NCBI GenBank assembly: GCA_047975325.1
Contig: JBKEDF010000080.1
Coordinates: 17,948-81,947, forward strand
DNA from: JBKEDF01 sp047975325
Lineage (GTDB): Bacteria > Pseudomonadota > Alphaproteobacteria > Rhodobacterales > Rhodobacteraceae
DNA: 64,000 nucleotides
Reading direction: 5' to 3'
The notes beneath the pieces are model-generated. The model was not told where the DNA came from, did not search any database, and saw only the letters and a list, made by a program, of their open reading frames with translations. Position 1 is the stretch's first letter, and every line of letters starts with the position of its first letter. A program made the position numbers and the translations under genes. Positions 27,611-37,105 of the stretch are shown piece after piece.

Positions 27611-29792
27611 TCCGCAGGCGTGGCGGACCATCATGCAGATGACCGATTATGCGCGCCTCCGTTTCGCCGATATCGTTTAGCGCGGCCAAGACGGTATCAA
27701 CGCGGTTCACGGGAAGGGCGGCAAGAAGCCCGCCGCAGGTCTGCGGATCGAAAAGCAGATCCATCCTTGGCCCTGACCGTACGCCATCGATAAATGGCAG
27801 TGCCGCCGCCCGGTTGGCAGGCATCAATGTGGATTCATGCCCGGCCTTGGCGACGGCCTCCGCCCCCGGCAGGAACGGCACCTCGGTCAGATCGAGATCG
27901 GCGGAAAGCCCTGCGGCACGCAGGATTTCCAGAAGATGCCCGGCCAGTCCGAAGCCCGTGACATCAGTCATCGCATTGACGTGGGGCGCCAGGATCGCCG
28001 AAGCAGCGCCAAGGGGGCGGGACATGGAGGCGAAGGCCCCCGCCACGGCCTCGCCCAGCAAGATCCCCGGCACGAGGGCCGTTGCCATCTCGGCCGTGAG
28101 GATCGCGCCGGTCCCGATCGGTTTGGTCAGGATCAGCGCATCCCCGGCGCGGGCACCGGATTTTTCGACGGCGCGTCCGGTGATCCCGGTGATGGTAAAA
28201 CCGATGTTCAGTTCCGCACCGATTGCGCTGTGGCCACCCACCAGATCTGCCCCCGCCGCGCGGATCACCTCCGAGGCGGCACCGAGGATTTCCGCCATCA
28301 TGTCGGCCTGAAGCGCCTCGGCCAGACGGGGCAGGGTGATTTGGGCAAGAACGCCCTGCGGCACAGCCCCCATTGCCCAGATATCGCCCAGGGCATGGAT
28401 TGCGGCCAGCCGCGCCATCAATGCGGGATCCAGCGTGAAGGCGCGCAGATGATCGGTGGTAATCGCCTGCACCATCCCGCCCATGGCGATCAATGCGGCA
28501 TCGTCACCCGGGCCGGACAGGATATCGGCGCGCCGGGGCGGGGGCAGGTTTTGCAAGGCCTGCATCAACGCCTCGGGGCCAAGTTTTGCCCCACAGCCGC
28601 CACAAAGGGGCTTCGGACCCAGGGCTGCCCCTATCCCCGCCGCAGATCCCTTCGGGATCGCAGCTGGGGGCATGGCCGGGAAATTGGTGAATTTCGCCAT
28701 GAAATCCCGATCGATCCGGTTCTTCCAATGCCAAAGCCACCGCCCGCGCAGGGGCAGGCCCGACCGATCTGCCGCTGCGGCCTTTGTCCCGAGGGAGATG
28801 AGTTTCAGATAGTCGCGCTGCGGTTTGTAACGGCGCAATGTTCCGGTTTCGGCAAGTCGCGCCCTCAGATTGTGGTTCAGGATCGGGGCCTGACGCACCG
28901 CAAACACCCCGGCCTTCGGGCGCGGGGCATGGTTCATATGGGCGCAATCACCGGCTGCGAAGATCTGCGGATCGTTTGATTGCAGGGTTGCATCGATGGT
29001 AACGAAGCCGTCGGTCAGGGCCAGTCCCGTTTCCTCAAACCATTGCGGCGCCCGTGCCCCGGCCACTGACAATGTGAAATCGACGGGCAGGGTTTCCCCA
29101 TCCCCAAGCCGGATGGTATTGGCGGTAATATCGACGGGCCGGGCATTGACCTGCAAGGTGACACCGTTTTCCGCAAGCGCCGCCAGCAGGATGCGCCGTG
29201 TGGCCTGGCTGACCCCGGGCAGGGGTATTGCCGATTGTTCCAGCAAGGTGATCCGTGGCTGTCGTCCGCTTTGGCGCAGGCGGTGCGCGGATGCCATGGC
29301 CAGTTCGGCGCCGCCAAGCCCACCACCTATGACCACGATTTGCGGGGCCTGCGGGGCCTCTTTCAGGAACCGTTGCCAATGCCGGGAATAGGGGCCAAGG
29401 GGTTTGGCCGCCACGGCGTGGTGGGCAAAACCGGGCAGATCCGAAGTAATCCCGACATCAAGGCTTGCCACATCATAGCGCAGCCACCGGCCGGAACGAA
29501 GCCGGACCCGCCGTGTGGTGCGGTCGATGGCCTCTGCCCGGTCAAGGATTAGTCGCGCGCCTGCGAAACGGGCCAGGCTGACCAGATCGATCATGATTTC
29601 CTCGCGCAGGTAATGGCCTGCGATATGACCCGGCAGCATTCCGGTATAGGGCGCCACGGGATGTGGGTCGATCACGGTGATCCGGGTGCCGGGCTGTGGC
29701 GCCATGCCGAAACGGCGCAGGACAAGGGCATGGGCATGCCCGCCGCCGATTAGCAGCAGATCCTTCACCAGAGGCCAGTTGCCACCCTTCAT
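27597..29792 (-). CDS. selD: Fusion of an FAD/NAD(P) oxidoreductase and selenide, water dikinase
   Basis: Residues 1 to about 385 form a two-dinucleotide-fold NADH-dehydrogenase-like flavoprotein, with LLIGGGHAHALVLRRFG, VVIGGGLGGAELAMASAHRL and IFAAGDCAHM. The rest is SelD, which makes selenophosphate from selenide and ATP. The SelD catalytic loop is CGGCGAKLGPEAL, keeping the Cys and Lys needed for activity, followed by SGPGDDAALIAMGG and the ATP-site TDVTGFGLAGHLLE. The start is uncertain: ATG 29792 (731 residues) has GGGGA upstream; ATG 29804 and GTG 29768 are alternatives. The fusion is known in several alphaproteobacteria; its oxidoreductase may supply reduced selenium, which is inference. 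Confidence 0.92.
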   Translation of the reverse strand: MKGGNWPLVKDLLLIGGGHAHALVLRRFGMAPQPGTRITVIDPHPVAPYTGMLPGHIAGHYLREEIMIDLVSLARFAGARLILDRAEAIDRTTRRVRLRSGRWLRYDVASLDVGITSDLPGFAHHAVAAKPLGPYSRHWQRFLKEAPQAPQIVVIGGGLGGAELAMASAHRLRQSGRQPRITLLEQSAIPLPGVSQATRRILLAALAENGVTLQVNARPVDITANTIRLGDGETLPVDFTLSVAGARAPQWFEETGLALTDGFVTIDATLQSNDPQIFAAGDCAHMNHAPRPKAGVFAVRQAPILNHNLRARLAETGTLRRYKPQRDYLKLISLGTKAAAADRSGLPLRGRWLWHWKNRIDRDFMAKFTNFPAMPPAAIPKGSAAGIGAALGPKPLCGGCGAKLGPEALMQALQNLPPPRRADILSGPGDDAALIAMGGMVQAITTDHLRAFTLDPALMARLAAIHALGDIWAMGAVPQGVLAQITLPRLAEALQADMMAEILGAASEVIRAAGADLVGGHSAIGAELNIGFTITGITGRAVEKSGARAGDALILTKPIGTGAILTAEMATALVPGILLGEAVAGAFASMSRPLGAASAILAPHVNAMTDVTGFGLAGHLLEILRAAGLSADLDLTEVPFLPGAEAVAKAGHESTLMPANRAAALPFIDGVRSGPRMDLLFDPQTCGGLLAALPVNRVDTVLAALNDIGETEARIIGHLHDGPPRLRISGA

Positions 29793-29857
29793 TTTCTTCC
29801 CCATGGCGTTGCACGCTATGCGCGAGTGGCATAGGCTGCAAAGAACGTGGAGGCAAT

Positions 29858-31168
29858 ATGGCAATTGGAACGGGGCAGGGCGTGCGGCTGGAACAGAGCC
29901 AGAAGCTGCGGCTGTCCGCAGGGCTGGCCGTGGCCATCCGTATCCTGCGCCATGATGCCGAAGGGCTGACCCGTTACCTTGAGGAATATGCGGCTGAAAA
30001 TCCCCATTTCACGTTGAAGCCCGTTGAAGCGTCGCCGAAGGAATGGACGCCGCGCTGGAGCAATGCCTTTCAGGGGGCGGAAGGCGATATGATCGACCGG
30101 GTTGCCGCCCCCATGCCGGGGCTTGCCAACCACGCCCTTGCACAGATGGAAATGCTGCTGCCACGGGGACTGCAGGCGATCGGGACATGTTTCGTGCAGG
30201 CGCTGGAACCTTCGGGGTGGCTGGGCCGTCCGGTTGCGGATATCGCGCGTGAATCCGGTGTTGGTGAGGCCGAAGCCAATGCGGTGCTCAGGCTGCTGCA
30301 AAATGCCGAACCGACAGGGCTTTTTGCCCGGGATCTGGCCGACTGCCTGCGGCTTCAGGCGGAAGAGGCGGAACTGCTTGATCCGGTGATGGAGGGGCTG
30401 CTGGCCAATCTGCCGCTTCTGGCTGCGGGGGAGACAGAGCGGCTTGCGCGGATCTGTGGGGCATCCAGCAATGATATCATGGCGCGGCTGCGCCTGATCC
30501 GGGCCTTTGACCCCAAACCCGGCGCGCGATTCGGGGAAGGGGCTGCAGTGGTGCGGGCACCGGACCTTCTGGTGTCGCGGGCGGAGGATGGCGGCTGGGT
30601 TGTCGCCCTCAACCGTTCGGCGCTGCCCGATATCGTTATCCGCGAGGATCCCGGCGCGGCGGACGACCCGGCACAGCTTGCCGCGGCCCGGGAACTGGAA
30701 CGCAGCGTATCTGCGCGCAACCGGACCTTGCTCCGGATTACCCGGGTGGTGCTGGAACGGCAATCGGGCGTACTGGAACGGGGGCCGGGTGCGGCCCTGC
30801 CCCTGACCATGGCGGATATCGCGGCCGAGCTTGCCTTGCATGAAAGCACGATCAGCCGCGCGGTGGCAGGGGTCAGCCTTGATACACCGCGTGGGGTGAT
30901 CTGGTTGCGCGCGCTCTTTGCAACAAGGGCAAGCCCGCGCGGTGCGGCGGCGGGGGGCAATCATCTGTCAATGGCGCTGTCCGGTGCGGCGCTCAGGGCC
31001 CGGATGGCGCAGCTTGTGCAGGAAGAAGACCCGGCCGATCCGCTTACCGATGAGGCACTGGCAGAAATCCTGGGGGGAGAGGGAACACCGGTCGCACGGC
31101 GGACCATTGCGAAGTATCGCGCCGTGCTGAATATTCCCTCCACACATCGGCGCCGCAGGCGGGGCTAG
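29858..31168 (+). CDS. rpoN: RNA polymerase sigma-54 factor
   Basis: Sigma-54 of 436 residues from ATG 29858, with a strong GTGGAGG ribosome site. The C-terminal RpoN box is RRTIAKYR, and the helix-turn-helix region TMADIAAELALHESTISRAV is intact. The core-binding middle has FDPKPGARFGEGAAVVRAPD-type text. Region I at the N-terminus (LEQSQKLRLSAGLAVAIRIL) keeps the hydrophobic heptads but has few of the usual glutamines. The protein is shorter than the usual 470-500 residues. It is divergent from selD. Sigma-54-dependent targets are not identifiable here. Confidence 0.9.
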   Translation: MAIGTGQGVRLEQSQKLRLSAGLAVAIRILRHDAEGLTRYLEEYAAENPHFTLKPVEASPKEWTPRWSNAFQGAEGDMIDRVAAPMPGLANHALAQMEMLLPRGLQAIGTCFVQALEPSGWLGRPVADIARESGVGEAEANAVLRLLQNAEPTGLFARDLADCLRLQAEEAELLDPVMEGLLANLPLLAAGETERLARICGASSNDIMARLRLIRAFDPKPGARFGEGAAVVRAPDLLVSRAEDGGWVVALNRSALPDIVIREDPGAADDPAQLAAARELERSVSARNRTLLRITRVVLERQSGVLERGPGAALPLTMADIAAELALHESTISRAVAGVSLDTPRGVIWLRALFATRASPRGAAAGGNHLSMALSGAALRARMAQLVQEEDPADPLTDEALAEILGGEGTPVARRTIAKYRAVLNIPSTHRRRRRG

Positions 31169-31342
31169 GCAGGGTTTCACAAAAGTGGTTGCCGGTTTTG
31201 GATTGAAAATCCTGCAAAACAAGGGAAACTAGGCAGGCATTCGTGGGTGAAGCCGCGAATATCTGCTTAGGTCCAGGCCGGGCTGGCATCGCTGTATGCG
31301 GATCGGTTGTTTTCAAAAACCCCGCCCGGAGGAAAGGGCATC

Positions 31343-32254
31343 TCAACGCCCGCGGATCCGCGGATCCAGTGCGTCGCGCAATCCGTCGCCAATATAATTG
31401 ATGGACAGCACGAGCGCCGAGAGCGTGATTGCAGGCCAGATCACCCGTTCAGGATTGAGGTTGATATAGGGCAACCCGTCATTCAAAAGCCGCCCCCAGG
31501 TCGGAAAATCGGGTGGAAATCCCAGACCCAGAAAGGAAAGCGCGCTTTCGGTGATCACTGCATTCGCCACGCCCAGCGTTGCGGAGACCATGATCGGTGA
31601 CATCACATTTGGCAGGATGTGGCGCAGGATCATCCGTCGTGCAGGTGTGCCAATGGATTTCGAGGCCAGCACGAATTCACGTTCTTTCAAGGCCAGAACG
31701 TCGCCCCGGACGATCCGCGCGGTCTGCATCCAGGAGGTAATGCCGATGGCGATCACGATCAAAACGAAAATTCCGCCCTCCGGCCCGAAATTCTGCACCA
31801 GCGGTTCCCGAAAAAGCATGACCATCAGCAACAGCAGCGGCAGCAGCGGCAAGGCAAGGAAAAGATCGGTCAGCCGCATCAGGACCCCGTCGATACGCCG
31901 GAAATATCCGGCCAGAACACCAATCAGCGTTCCCAGAAGGATCGAAAGCGCCATTGCGGTCAATCCCACGGCAATGGTGATCTGCCCCCCCGCGATAAGC
32001 CGTGCCAGCATGTCCCGGCCAAGCTGGTCGGTCCCCAGAGGGTGGGCCAGGCTCATACCCTGGCTGCGGGCCCGGATATCGATATATTTAGGATCAACAT
32101 CCCACAGAAACGGCCCCAGAAACACCAATGCAACCGTAATCACCAGCACGATTGACCCCAGAAGCGCCCCCTTGTGGGTCTTGAACTGATCCCAGACATC
32201 CCACCACTGGTTGCGAGGTGCCTCGGTGGCGGTGAGTTCGGACGCGTCAGTCAT
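31343..32254 (-). CDS. Peptide/nickel-type ABC transporter permease (DppC/OppC type)
   Basis: Inner-membrane permease of 303 residues, starting MTDASELTATEAPRNQW at ATG 32254. It has six helices and the DppC-type motif HPLGTDQLGRDMLARLI. The ATPase-contact EAA loop is in DVLALKEREFVLASKSIGTP, and ESALSFLGLGFPPDFPTWG follows. It is the last gene of a five-gene minus-strand operon and overlaps the preceding permease gene by 8 bases. Confidence 0.92.
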   Translation of the reverse strand: MTDASELTATEAPRNQWWDVWDQFKTHKGALLGSIVLVITVALVFLGPFLWDVDPKYIDIRARSQGMSLAHPLGTDQLGRDMLARLIAGGQITIAVGLTAMALSILLGTLIGVLAGYFRRIDGVLMRLTDLFLALPLLPLLLLMVMLFREPLVQNFGPEGGIFVLIVIAIGITSWMQTARIVRGDVLALKEREFVLASKSIGTPARRMILRHILPNVMSPIMVSATLGVANAVITESALSFLGLGFPPDFPTWGRLLNDGLPYINLNPERVIWPAITLSALVLSINYIGDGLRDALDPRIRGR

Positions 32255-33254
32255 AGCGGATCCTCGGGTCCAGCAGGCCATAGAGCACATCGGCCACAAG
32301 GTTGAAGAGCACGATCAGGATGGCGAAGATGAAGGAGATCGTCAGCACCATCGGAGCGTCATTGCCCTGAATTGACAATAACAGCTGCTGGCCCAGACCG
32401 TTCACCTTGAACACGTTTTCGGTAATGATCGCTCCGGTAAAGACCCCCGGCACACCAAGCGCGATCACGGTGATCACCGGGATCATCGAATTGCGCAGGA
32501 CATGTTTCAGAAGCACGACTTTTTCCGACATGCCCTTGGCGCGGGCGGTGCGGACATAATCCTGTGTCATGTTGTCAAGCATTGCGGCACGCATGTAACG
32601 GCTGATCTGTGCCGCATTGTAAAGCGCCAGAACGAAGACCGGCATCACCATCTGGCGCACCTGCAGCCAGAAACTTGGCCAGTCATCGACTTCAAGCGTT
32701 GTGTCATAGATTGACGGGAACCAGCCCAGCCAGACCGAAAAGACCACGATCAACAGCACACCCGTGACAAAGGTCGGTACCGAAAACCCGACCATGGAAA
32801 CGAATGTCCCGATCTGATCGAAGATCGAATATTGCCTGTAGGCGGAGATGATCCCGATCGGGACGGCAATCACGATCCCCACGATATAGCCCATGCCGAC
32901 CACCAGCATTGTCTGGGGCATGCGTTCGGCGATGGTTTCGAAAACCGGGGAACGGGTCTGAAAGGAGATGATCCGCTGCGCCCCTCCGGCAAGGTCGGTT
33001 TCGAAAACAGAATCGATCCAATAGGTCGGTTCGGTCACGAACAGATTGTAGAGCCAGAGCAGATATCGCGTATGCATCGGTTCCCCGAGCCCCAGCGAAA
33101 TTCTGATCTTTTCACGCACTTCCGGCGGGATGGTCAGGGGCATGTCCGCAACCGGATCGCCCGGGGCAAGTTCCAGCAACAGGAAGATCACCAGGGAGAT
33201 GAAGAGGAGCGTCGGGATCGCCATCAGCAGGCGTCGGATCGTGAAGGTCAGCAT
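32247..33254 (-). CDS. Peptide/nickel-type ABC transporter permease (DppB/OppB type)
   Basis: Inner-membrane permease of 335 residues. The N-terminal TIRRLLMAIPTLLFISLVIF helix and LAPGDPV are typical of DppB. The EAA loop is YVRTARAKGMSEKVVLLKHV, and the late helices include ALGVPGVFTGAIITENVF. It follows the binding-protein gene after 80 bases that hold a strong hairpin. Confidence 0.92.
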   Translation of the reverse strand: MLTFTIRRLLMAIPTLLFISLVIFLLLELAPGDPVADMPLTIPPEVREKIRISLGLGEPMHTRYLLWLYNLFVTEPTYWIDSVFETDLAGGAQRIISFQTRSPVFETIAERMPQTMLVVGMGYIVGIVIAVPIGIISAYRQYSIFDQIGTFVSMVGFSVPTFVTGVLLIVVFSVWLGWFPSIYDTTLEVDDWPSFWLQVRQMVMPVFVLALYNAAQISRYMRAAMLDNMTQDYVRTARAKGMSEKVVLLKHVLRNSMIPVITVIALGVPGVFTGAIITENVFKVNGLGQQLLLSIQGNDAPMVLTISFIFAILIVLFNLVADVLYGLLDPRIRYD

Positions 33255-33290
33255 GGGGCCCGGTTTGTCTGGTCAGTCAACTGGCGGTAG

Positions 33291-33314
33291 GGCGGGGGCG
33301 CGGCGGCCCCCGCC
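33291..33314 (-). other. Intercistronic GC hairpin between binding-protein and permease genes
   Basis: The perfect 8-base stem GGCGGGGG / CCCCCGCC with an 8-base loop is not followed by a U-run. Its position, 20 bases after the binding-protein stop, fits a 3' stabiliser that lets the binding protein be made in excess of the permeases. That role is inference. Confidence 0.55.
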
Positions 33315-33334
33315 ATATCTGGCGCGGGCGGTGC

Positions 33335-35035
33335 CTATTTGATGCGATACCAGTCTGCGGTGTTCCAGATCTCGCTGTCCCATGGGTTGACGATAACACC
33401 GCCGAGACTGTTGGAATGGGCGGAAATCCGGCCACGATAGACCAGCGGCACGATGACATAGCTGTCCTTGGTCAGCATCTCATTGAGCCGGATCGCCAGT
33501 TCCTGACGTTTGGCGGGATCGCCGGTCTGGCCCAGTTCGGCGCTCAGCCGGTCAAATTCGGGGTCGCAGTAACGGTTGATATTTTCCCCCTGCCATTGGC
33601 TTTCGGGGCGTGGTGCCTTTTCGCAGGTATGTTCGGCCAGATAAGACTGCGGATCGGTGCCGTCGAAATTATTGGCGTACATTTCCACATCGGCATAGAA
33701 ACGCTGGAAAGTATCGGGGGAACCGGCATCACCGCCGAAGAAGACCGAGCCGGAGATATTCTTCAATTCGGTATCAACCCCGATTTCGGTCCACCATTGC
33801 TTGATCAGCGCCTGAAAATCCTGCCGTACGGCACTGGTTGAGGTCTGAAACAGCAGTTTCAGCTTCATGCCGTCCTTTTCGCGGATACCATCGCCGCCAA
33901 CCGTCCAGCCGGCCTCTTCCAGCAGCGCCTTGGCCCCTTCGATATCCTGGTTGAAACAGTCCTGGTTGGGGGAAGCATAGGCCTCCGGTGCGGGGACAAG
34001 GTTGCAGGAAATCTGCCCCGCCTGTCCATAGCCGATCTCAACCAGAAGTCCGCGGTCAATGGCCATGGACAGGGCCTTGCGGACCCGCAGGTCGCTCAGG
34101 ATCGGGTGCGGATGCGCGGCGGTGGACCGTTCCCCCTCGGGCAGGCTGGGCGATGGATCGGTCATGTTTATTTCAAGCCGTTCCAGAAGCGTGCCAAAGG
34201 CTGTGACGGCCTGACCCTTTCCGGCAGCGGTCATGCTGGCAAGCACTTCGGGGGCAAGCTGCAGGTTCCAGGCATAGTCGAATTCGCCGGTTTCCAGAAC
34301 CGCGCGACCGGCCGCTTCGGCATCGCCGCCGCCCTTGAAGGTCACGGTGGCGAAGGCAGGCTTGGCCGGGTCGCGGTAATTCGGGTTGGCTTCGAACTCG
34401 ATCACGTCATTGGTCCGGAATTCGGTTACCCGGAACGGGCCGGTGCCGATCGGGCCGAAATTCTGATCGGTGCATTGTGATGCCCTTACGCCTAGGCAAT
34501 CCGCGAATTGTGCCTTTTGCAGGATGGGTGACTGCCCCCCGACCAGCGGGCCATAGGGGTTGGGCTGGGGTTCGCCGAAATTGACCTTGATGGTCAGATC
34601 ATCCAGGGCCTCGACGCTGGAGACACCGTTATATTTCGAAAGCTGCGCGCAGCCGCCTTCGGGATCGGTGCAATATTGCCAGGTGAAGACCGCATCCGCC
34701 GATGTCACCGGTGTTCCGTCGGACCAGAGCAGCCCTTCCTGCAGTTTCCATGTGATGGATTTGAGGTCGGCGGCCACGCCGCCATTATCCAGGGTCGGAA
34801 TTTCCTGGGCGAGCCACGGGACAAGTTCGCCCTTTTCATTGTAGCGCGCCAGCGGTTCCAGCACGAGTGAGGCCGCCTCGACATCCTTGGTGCCGCCGGA
34901 CAGGAACGGGTTGAGCGTGGAAGGCGCCTGCCAGTAAAGAATGCTGACATGGCCATCGGCGCCACGTTCGGCCCAGGCCGCCGGAGCAAGGGCGAGGCCG
35001 GCTGCCGCGCCAAGAAGGGCAGTTCTAATCTTCAT
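33335..35035 (-). CDS. ABC transporter substrate-binding protein, family 5 (peptide/oligopeptide type)
   Basis: Periplasmic binding protein of 566 residues from ATG 35035. It has a Sec signal peptide, MKIRTALLGAAAGLALAPAA, with cleavage near AWA-ER. The family-5 signature is around WKLQEGLLWSDGTPVTSADA, and DLRVRKALSMAIDRGLLVEI is also typical. The ligand cannot be read from sequence; peptides are most usual. Its start overlaps the stop of the upstream ATPase gene by 4 bases (ATGA). Confidence 0.92.
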   Translation of the reverse strand: MKIRTALLGAAAGLALAPAAWAERGADGHVSILYWQAPSTLNPFLSGGTKDVEAASLVLEPLARYNEKGELVPWLAQEIPTLDNGGVAADLKSITWKLQEGLLWSDGTPVTSADAVFTWQYCTDPEGGCAQLSKYNGVSSVEALDDLTIKVNFGEPQPNPYGPLVGGQSPILQKAQFADCLGVRASQCTDQNFGPIGTGPFRVTEFRTNDVIEFEANPNYRDPAKPAFATVTFKGGGDAEAAGRAVLETGEFDYAWNLQLAPEVLASMTAAGKGQAVTAFGTLLERLEINMTDPSPSLPEGERSTAAHPHPILSDLRVRKALSMAIDRGLLVEIGYGQAGQISCNLVPAPEAYASPNQDCFNQDIEGAKALLEEAGWTVGGDGIREKDGMKLKLLFQTSTSAVRQDFQALIKQWWTEIGVDTELKNISGSVFFGGDAGSPDTFQRFYADVEMYANNFDGTDPQSYLAEHTCEKAPRPESQWQGENINRYCDPEFDRLSAELGQTGDPAKRQELAIRLNEMLTKDSYVIVPLVYRGRISAHSNSLGGVIVNPWDSEIWNTADWYRIK

Positions 35036-36078
35036 TGCGGATCTCCTTGTTGGTCTTGTTGTGCCGCCGCGGCGGGGGCCGGGGCAGCTTCGGGTGTTGC
35101 AAGATGGCAGGCCACGAACCGACCGGGGCGGATCTCGGCCAGCTTGGGTTTGGTTTCGTGACAAATCGGGATGGCTTCGGGGCAGCGGGTACAGAAATTG
35201 CAGCCCTTGGGCGGGTTTGCGGGGGAGGGCACATCGCCGCGCAGGATGATCCGCTGCCGGGTCTCCTCCCGCGTGGGGTCGGCCTCCGGCACCGCAGAAA
35301 GCAGGGCTTTGGCATAGGGATGGATCGGATCGGCATAAAGATCATCGCGGGGCGAAAGTTCGGCGATCCGGCCCAGATACATGACGGCGACACGGGTTGC
35401 GATATGGCGCACCATGGACAGGTCATGGCTGATGAAAAGATAGGTCAGACCCAGCTTTTCCTGCAGGTCTTCCAGCAGGTTGACCACCTGCGCCTGGATT
35501 GAAACATCCAGTGCCGCGATGGGTTCGTCGCAGACGATGAATTTGGGATTGAGCGCCAGCGCCCGGGCAATCCCGATGCGTTGGCGTTGTCCGCCGGAAA
35601 AGGCATGCGGGTAACGATTGGCGAAGGTCCGGTTCAGCCCGACCGCATCCATCAGTTCATAGACCCGTTCAAGCTTTCTGGCCCTGTTCCAGTTTGTATG
35701 TTCTTCCAGCGGTTCGGCGATGATCGAGGCCACCGTCATGCGCGGATTGAGGCTAGCCTGCGGATCCTGAAAGACCATCTGCATTTCGGGTCGCTTGATG
35801 CGCAGTTCCTCGGCTGAAAGGCGGGCGATATCGGCGCCGCCGATATGTACAGTCCCGCCCGTGGGTTCATAAAGCCGCAATACAGACCGGCCGACCGTGG
35901 ATTTGCCACAGCCCGATTCCCCTACGAGGCCAAGTGTTTCCCCTTCCCGAATGTCGAATGTGATCCCGTCCACTGCCTTCACATCGCCGGTATGGCGCCG
36001 CAGGAGCCCGGTATGGATCGGGAAATACATCTTCAGGTCGCGCACCTCGACCAGCGGTCTTGTGGCGGTGTCAGGCAT
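35032..36078 (-). CDS. Oligopeptide/dipeptide ABC transporter ATP-binding protein (DppF/OppF type)
   Basis: ATPase of 348 residues, starting MPDTATRPLVEVRDLKMYFP at ATG 36078. The Walker A motif is GESGCGKST, the signature is FSGGQRQRIGIARAL and Walker B is FIVCDEPIAALD. The oligopeptide-type C-terminal extension has the cysteines of CNFCTRCPEAIPICHE, followed by an Ala/Pro/Gln tail. It overlaps its upstream partner ATPase gene by 8 bases. Confidence 0.93.
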   Translation of the reverse strand: MPDTATRPLVEVRDLKMYFPIHTGLLRRHTGDVKAVDGITFDIREGETLGLVGESGCGKSTVGRSVLRLYEPTGGTVHIGGADIARLSAEELRIKRPEMQMVFQDPQASLNPRMTVASIIAEPLEEHTNWNRARKLERVYELMDAVGLNRTFANRYPHAFSGGQRQRIGIARALALNPKFIVCDEPIAALDVSIQAQVVNLLEDLQEKLGLTYLFISHDLSMVRHIATRVAVMYLGRIAELSPRDDLYADPIHPYAKALLSAVPEADPTREETRQRIILRGDVPSPANPPKGCNFCTRCPEAIPICHETKPKLAEIRPGRFVACHLATPEAAPAPAAAAQQDQQGDPQ

Positions 36079-37105
36079 GGGCGACCTCCGCAGGCATGGC
36101 CGCCCCCGTTCGGGCATCCCAGTGGCAGGCAACATCATGGCCCTGTCCCACCGGGGCGGCCCCCAGTGCCCGGCGCAGCGGATTTTCCCGTTCGCAGCGA
36201 TCAAAGGCATGGGGGCATCGATTACGGAAGGGGCAGGCCGTTGGCACGGCCCCCAGGATCGGAGGCTGGCCTTCGATCACGCGGAGGCGCTTTTCCCGCG
36301 TGCCGGTCAGGGCCGGAATGGTCTGCAAAAGCGCGCGTGTATAGGGGTGGCTGGGATTGGCGAAAAGATCCCTGACCGGGGCCTGTTCCACCACTTGCCC
36401 GCCATACATGACCATTACCCGGTCCGCGATCCCGGCAATCACGCCCAGATCATGGGTGATCCAGACAATGGCCATGCCCAGTTTGTGGCGCAGTTCCTTC
36501 ACCAGTTCGAGGATCTGCGCCTGTATGGTGACATCCAGCGCCGTTGTCGGTTCATCGGCGATCAGGACCTCGGGGTCACAGGCCAGCGCGATGGCAATCA
36601 TCACGCGCTGCCGCATTCCGCCGGAAAACTGGTGTGGATAGTCCTTCAGGCGCCGCCGTGCATCGGAAATCCCCACCAGTTCCAGAAGTTCCACGGCGCG
36701 ATCGATGGCCTGCGCGCGGGTCATGCCCATATGGCGGCGCAGGGGTTCCATGATCTGGTTGCCGACCGTGAAAACCGGATTGAGGCTTGTCATCGGATCC
36801 TGAAAGACAAATCCGACCCGCCGCCCGCGCACATCGCGCAGCCTGTCTTCGGGGATTTTCAAAAGATCCATGCCGCCCAGCATCACCTCACCGGCGCGGA
36901 TTTCCGCAGGTGGTGAAGGCAGAAGTCCGATCAGCGACATCATGGTCACGGATTTGCCCGAGCCGCTTTCACCAACGACGCCCAGGAGTTCGCCAGGCCG
37001 AAGGTGAAAGCTGACCGAATTTACGGCATGCACATCGCCCCCACGGGTACGAAACACCGTCTGCAAGCCCCTCACATCGAGAACGGGCTCGTCCCCCTCG
37101 GGCAT
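36071..37105 (-). CDS. Oligopeptide/dipeptide ABC transporter ATP-binding protein (DppD/OppD type)
   Basis: ATPase of 344 residues and first gene of the importer operon. Walker A is GESGSGKSV, the signature is FSGGMRQRVMIAIAL and Walker B is VLIADEPTTALD. The C-terminal CPFRNRCPHAFDRCERENP cysteine motif is typical of OppD/DppD. The order ATPase-ATPase-binding protein-permease-permease is unusual but complete. The operon is divergent from zwf across 271 bases. Confidence 0.93.
   Translation of the reverse strand: MPEGDEPVLDVRGLQTVFRTRGGDVHAVNSVSFHLRPGELLGVVGESGSGKSVTMMSLIGLLPSPPAEIRAGEVMLGGMDLLKIPEDRLRDVRGRRVGFVFQDPMTSLNPVFTVGNQIMEPLRRHMGMTRAQAIDRAVELLELVGISDARRRLKDYPHQFSGGMRQRVMIAIALACDPEVLIADEPTTALDVTIQAQILELVKELRHKLGMAIVWITHDLGVIAGIADRVMVMYGGQVVEQAPVRDLFANPSHPYTRALLQTIPALTGTREKRLRVIEGQPPILGAVPTACPFRNRCPHAFDRCERENPLRRALGAAPVGQGHDVACHWDARTGAAMPAEVAHA

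Noticed and set aside
29828..29848. Possible sigma-54 promoter (TGGCAT...TGCA) before rpoN
   Set aside because: Only 8 bases separate GG and GC, instead of the 10 required for -24/-12 promoters.
31195..31220. Hairpin GTTTTGGATT / AATC..CAAAAC after rpoN
   Set aside because: The stem is interrupted by a 3-base bulge and lacks a U-run, so I did not call it a terminator.
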